From: Granulicella sp.
GTDB taxonomy: Bacteria; Acidobacteriota; Terriglobia; Terriglobales; Acidobacteriaceae
Length of the DNA: 8,839 nt
Assembly (NCBI GenBank): GCA_003133205.1
Contig: PKWK01000193.1
Span: 1-8,839 of the forward strand
Direction of reading: 5' to 3'
This document shows, one piece after another, positions 7,669 to 8,839 of the stretch (the stretch's first letter is position 1; the number at the start of each line of letters is the position of its first letter). The position numbers and the translations under genes were made by a program. Below the pieces are notes generated by a model. The model did no database searches, was not told where the DNA came from, and saw only the letters and a program-made list of their open reading frames with translations.

Positions 7669-8839
7669 TTATTTTTTGCCGAAGACGTCGCCCATGCGGC
7701 GGATCTGTGCGCCTACGCCGCGGAGTTTTTCTTCGAAGTGTTCGTAGCCGCGGTCGAGGTGGTAGACGCGGTCGAGAATGGTCTCGCCGTCGGCGACCAG
7801 AGCGGCGAGCACGAGCGATGCGGAGGCGCGCAGGTCGGAGCACATGACGGCGGCTGACTCGAGCGGAGTGCGGCCGCGGACGGTGGCGGTGCGGCCCTGC
7901 ACGGTGATGTTCGCGCCCATGCGGTTGAGTTCCTGCACATGCATGAAGCGGTTCTCGAAGATGTTTTCGGTGACTGTCGTAGTGCCTTCGGCCTGGGTCG
8001 CGAGCGCCATGAACTGGGCCTGCATATCGGTGGGGAAGCCGGGGTACTCTTCGGTGGAGATGTCGGCAGCTTTCAGGCTGCCTCCGCTGCGGACGCGGAC
8101 GTTCTCCTTGCCGGTTTCGATGCGGACGCCGCACTGTTCGAGCTTGGAGATGAGGGAGCCGAGATGCGCGGGGTTGCAGCAATCGACGTTGAGATCGCCG
8201 CCGGTGATCGCGCCGGCGAGCAGGAATGTCCCCGCCTCGATGCGGTCGGGGTTGATGCGGTGACGCGCGCCGTGGAGTTTCGCGACGCCTTTGACCTTGA
8301 TGGTGGAGGTGCCGGCGCCCTCAATCTTCGCGCCCATCGCGATGAGCAGTGCGGCAAGATCCTCGACTTCGGGCTCGCGGGCGCAGTTTTCGAAGAGGGT
8401 TTCGCCATCGGCGAGGGTTGCGGCCATCAGCAGGTCTTCGGTGCCGGTAACGGTGATCTTGTCGAAGACGATGTGCGCGCCTTTGAGGCGGTCGGTACGG
8501 GCTTCGAGGTAGCCGTGGTCCTGCGTGATGGTGGCGCCCATGGCTTCGAGGCCCTTGATGTGCAGGTCGATGGGACGGCCACCGATGGCGCAGCCTCCGG
8601 GCATGGCGACGCGGGCGATGCCGGTGCGCGCGATGAGCGGGCCGAGCACGAGCGAACTGGCGCGCATGGTTTTGACGATCTCGTACTTGGCGACGGGGTC
8701 GGAGAGGATGGCGCACTTGATGCGGGTGCGATGTTGCGCGCGGCCGTAGCCGAGTTCGACCTCGGCGCCCATCGAGGTGAGCAGGCGGCGTTCGGTCTCG
8801 ATGTCGCGGACCTGGGGAATGTTTTCGAGGACGACTTCG
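7669..8839 (-). CDS. murA: UDP-N-acetylglucosamine 1-carboxyvinyltransferase (MurA), partial
   Basis: About 389 C-terminal residues are visible; E. coli MurA has 419, so roughly 30-40 N-terminal residues, including the substrate-binding Lys22/Asn23 region, lie beyond the right edge. The visible part begins [20 protein letters not shown], in frame with the edge. MurA transfers enolpyruvate from phosphoenolpyruvate to UDP-GlcNAc, the first committed cytoplasmic step of peptidoglycan synthesis. The catalytic loop [15 protein letters not shown] is present; its Cys codon is at 8592-8590. This is the Cys form that fosfomycin alkylates, not the Asp variant. The general-base Asp is in [14 protein letters not shown] (codon 8028-8026). 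The C-terminal [17 protein letters not shown] and [22 protein letters not shown] segments carry the conserved active-site arginines. The protein ends GDVFGKK with a TAA at 7671-7669. It is convergent with the 136-aa gene. Confidence 0.97.
   Translation of the reverse strand, partial: EVVLENIPQVRDIETERRLLTSMGAEVELGYGRAQHRTRIKCAILSDPVAKYEIVKTMRASSLVLGPLIARTGIARVAMPGGCAIGGRPIDLHIKGLEAMGATITQDHGYLEARTDRLKGAHIVFDKITVTGTEDLLMAATLADGETLFENCAREPEVEDLAALLIAMGAKIEGAGTSTIKVKGVAKLHGARHRINPDRIEAGTFLLAGAITGGDLNVDCCNPAHLGSLISKLEQCGVRIETGKENVRVRSGGSLKAADISTEEYPGFPTDMQAQFMALATQAEGTTTVTENIFENRFMHVQELNRMGANITVQGRTATVRGRTPLESAAVMCSDLRASASLVLAALVADGETILDRVYHLDRGYEHFEEKLRGVGAQIRRMGDVFGKK

Noticed and set aside
7562..8182. 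Minus-strand frame overlapping murA, ending in RHPERSEGPLYLL and VILSAAQND
   Set aside because: These peptide endings are the typical translation of the intergenic GTCATyCTGA repeat and recur as misannotated proteins; the rest is an out-of-frame reading of murA.

Overview
The window is GC-rich chromosomal DNA and looks like a member of the Acidobacteriota, probably class Terriglobia. This rests on protein style, the small conserved hypothetical proteins, the GTCATyCTGArC-type intergenic repeats and the mix of housekeeping and plant-polymer genes. It is an inference by eye; no search was run.

Layout. (1) Positions 1-692, minus strand: N-terminal part of a secreted glycoside hydrolase family 28 (polygalacturonase-like) protein, running off the left edge. 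(2) 693-824: a divergent intergenic region with a TATAAT box that overlaps three CCTATR hexamers spaced exactly 12 bp apart. (3) 825-1810, plus strand: a 76-aa basic conserved hypothetical protein and a dienelactone-hydrolase-family enzyme. (4) 1811-2016: a fold-back element built on ACACCGAT decamers, then a promoter for rpsO. (5) 2017-5081: rpsO (ribosomal protein S15) and pnp (polynucleotide phosphorylase), separated by a 344-bp spacer without a gene but with a strong 16-bp stem-loop. A textbook intrinsic terminator follows pnp. (6) 5201-7519, plus strand: an exported metallo-beta-lactamase-fold hydrolase, a 10-helix membrane protein overlapping it by one base, and a 136-aa hypothetical protein 19 bp further on, probably one transcript. 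(7) 7520-7668: a convergent intergenic region with a second copy of the ACACCGAT element and two tandem 44-bp REP-like units, one of them a perfect palindrome. (8) 7669-8839, minus strand: murA (first step of peptidoglycan synthesis), missing its N-terminus at the right edge.

How the genes fit together. rpsO-pnp is a conserved bacterial pairing that joins translation and RNA decay. The other genes are metabolic or envelope genes with no obvious pathway link between the blocks. I see no phage, CRISPR, transposase, toxin-antitoxin or biosynthetic cluster. The window is mostly ordinary. The points most worth following up are the rpsO-pnp leader hairpin, the acidic plus Gly/Arg-rich tail on PNPase, the phased hexamers at the small-gene promoter, and the two classes of short intergenic repeat.
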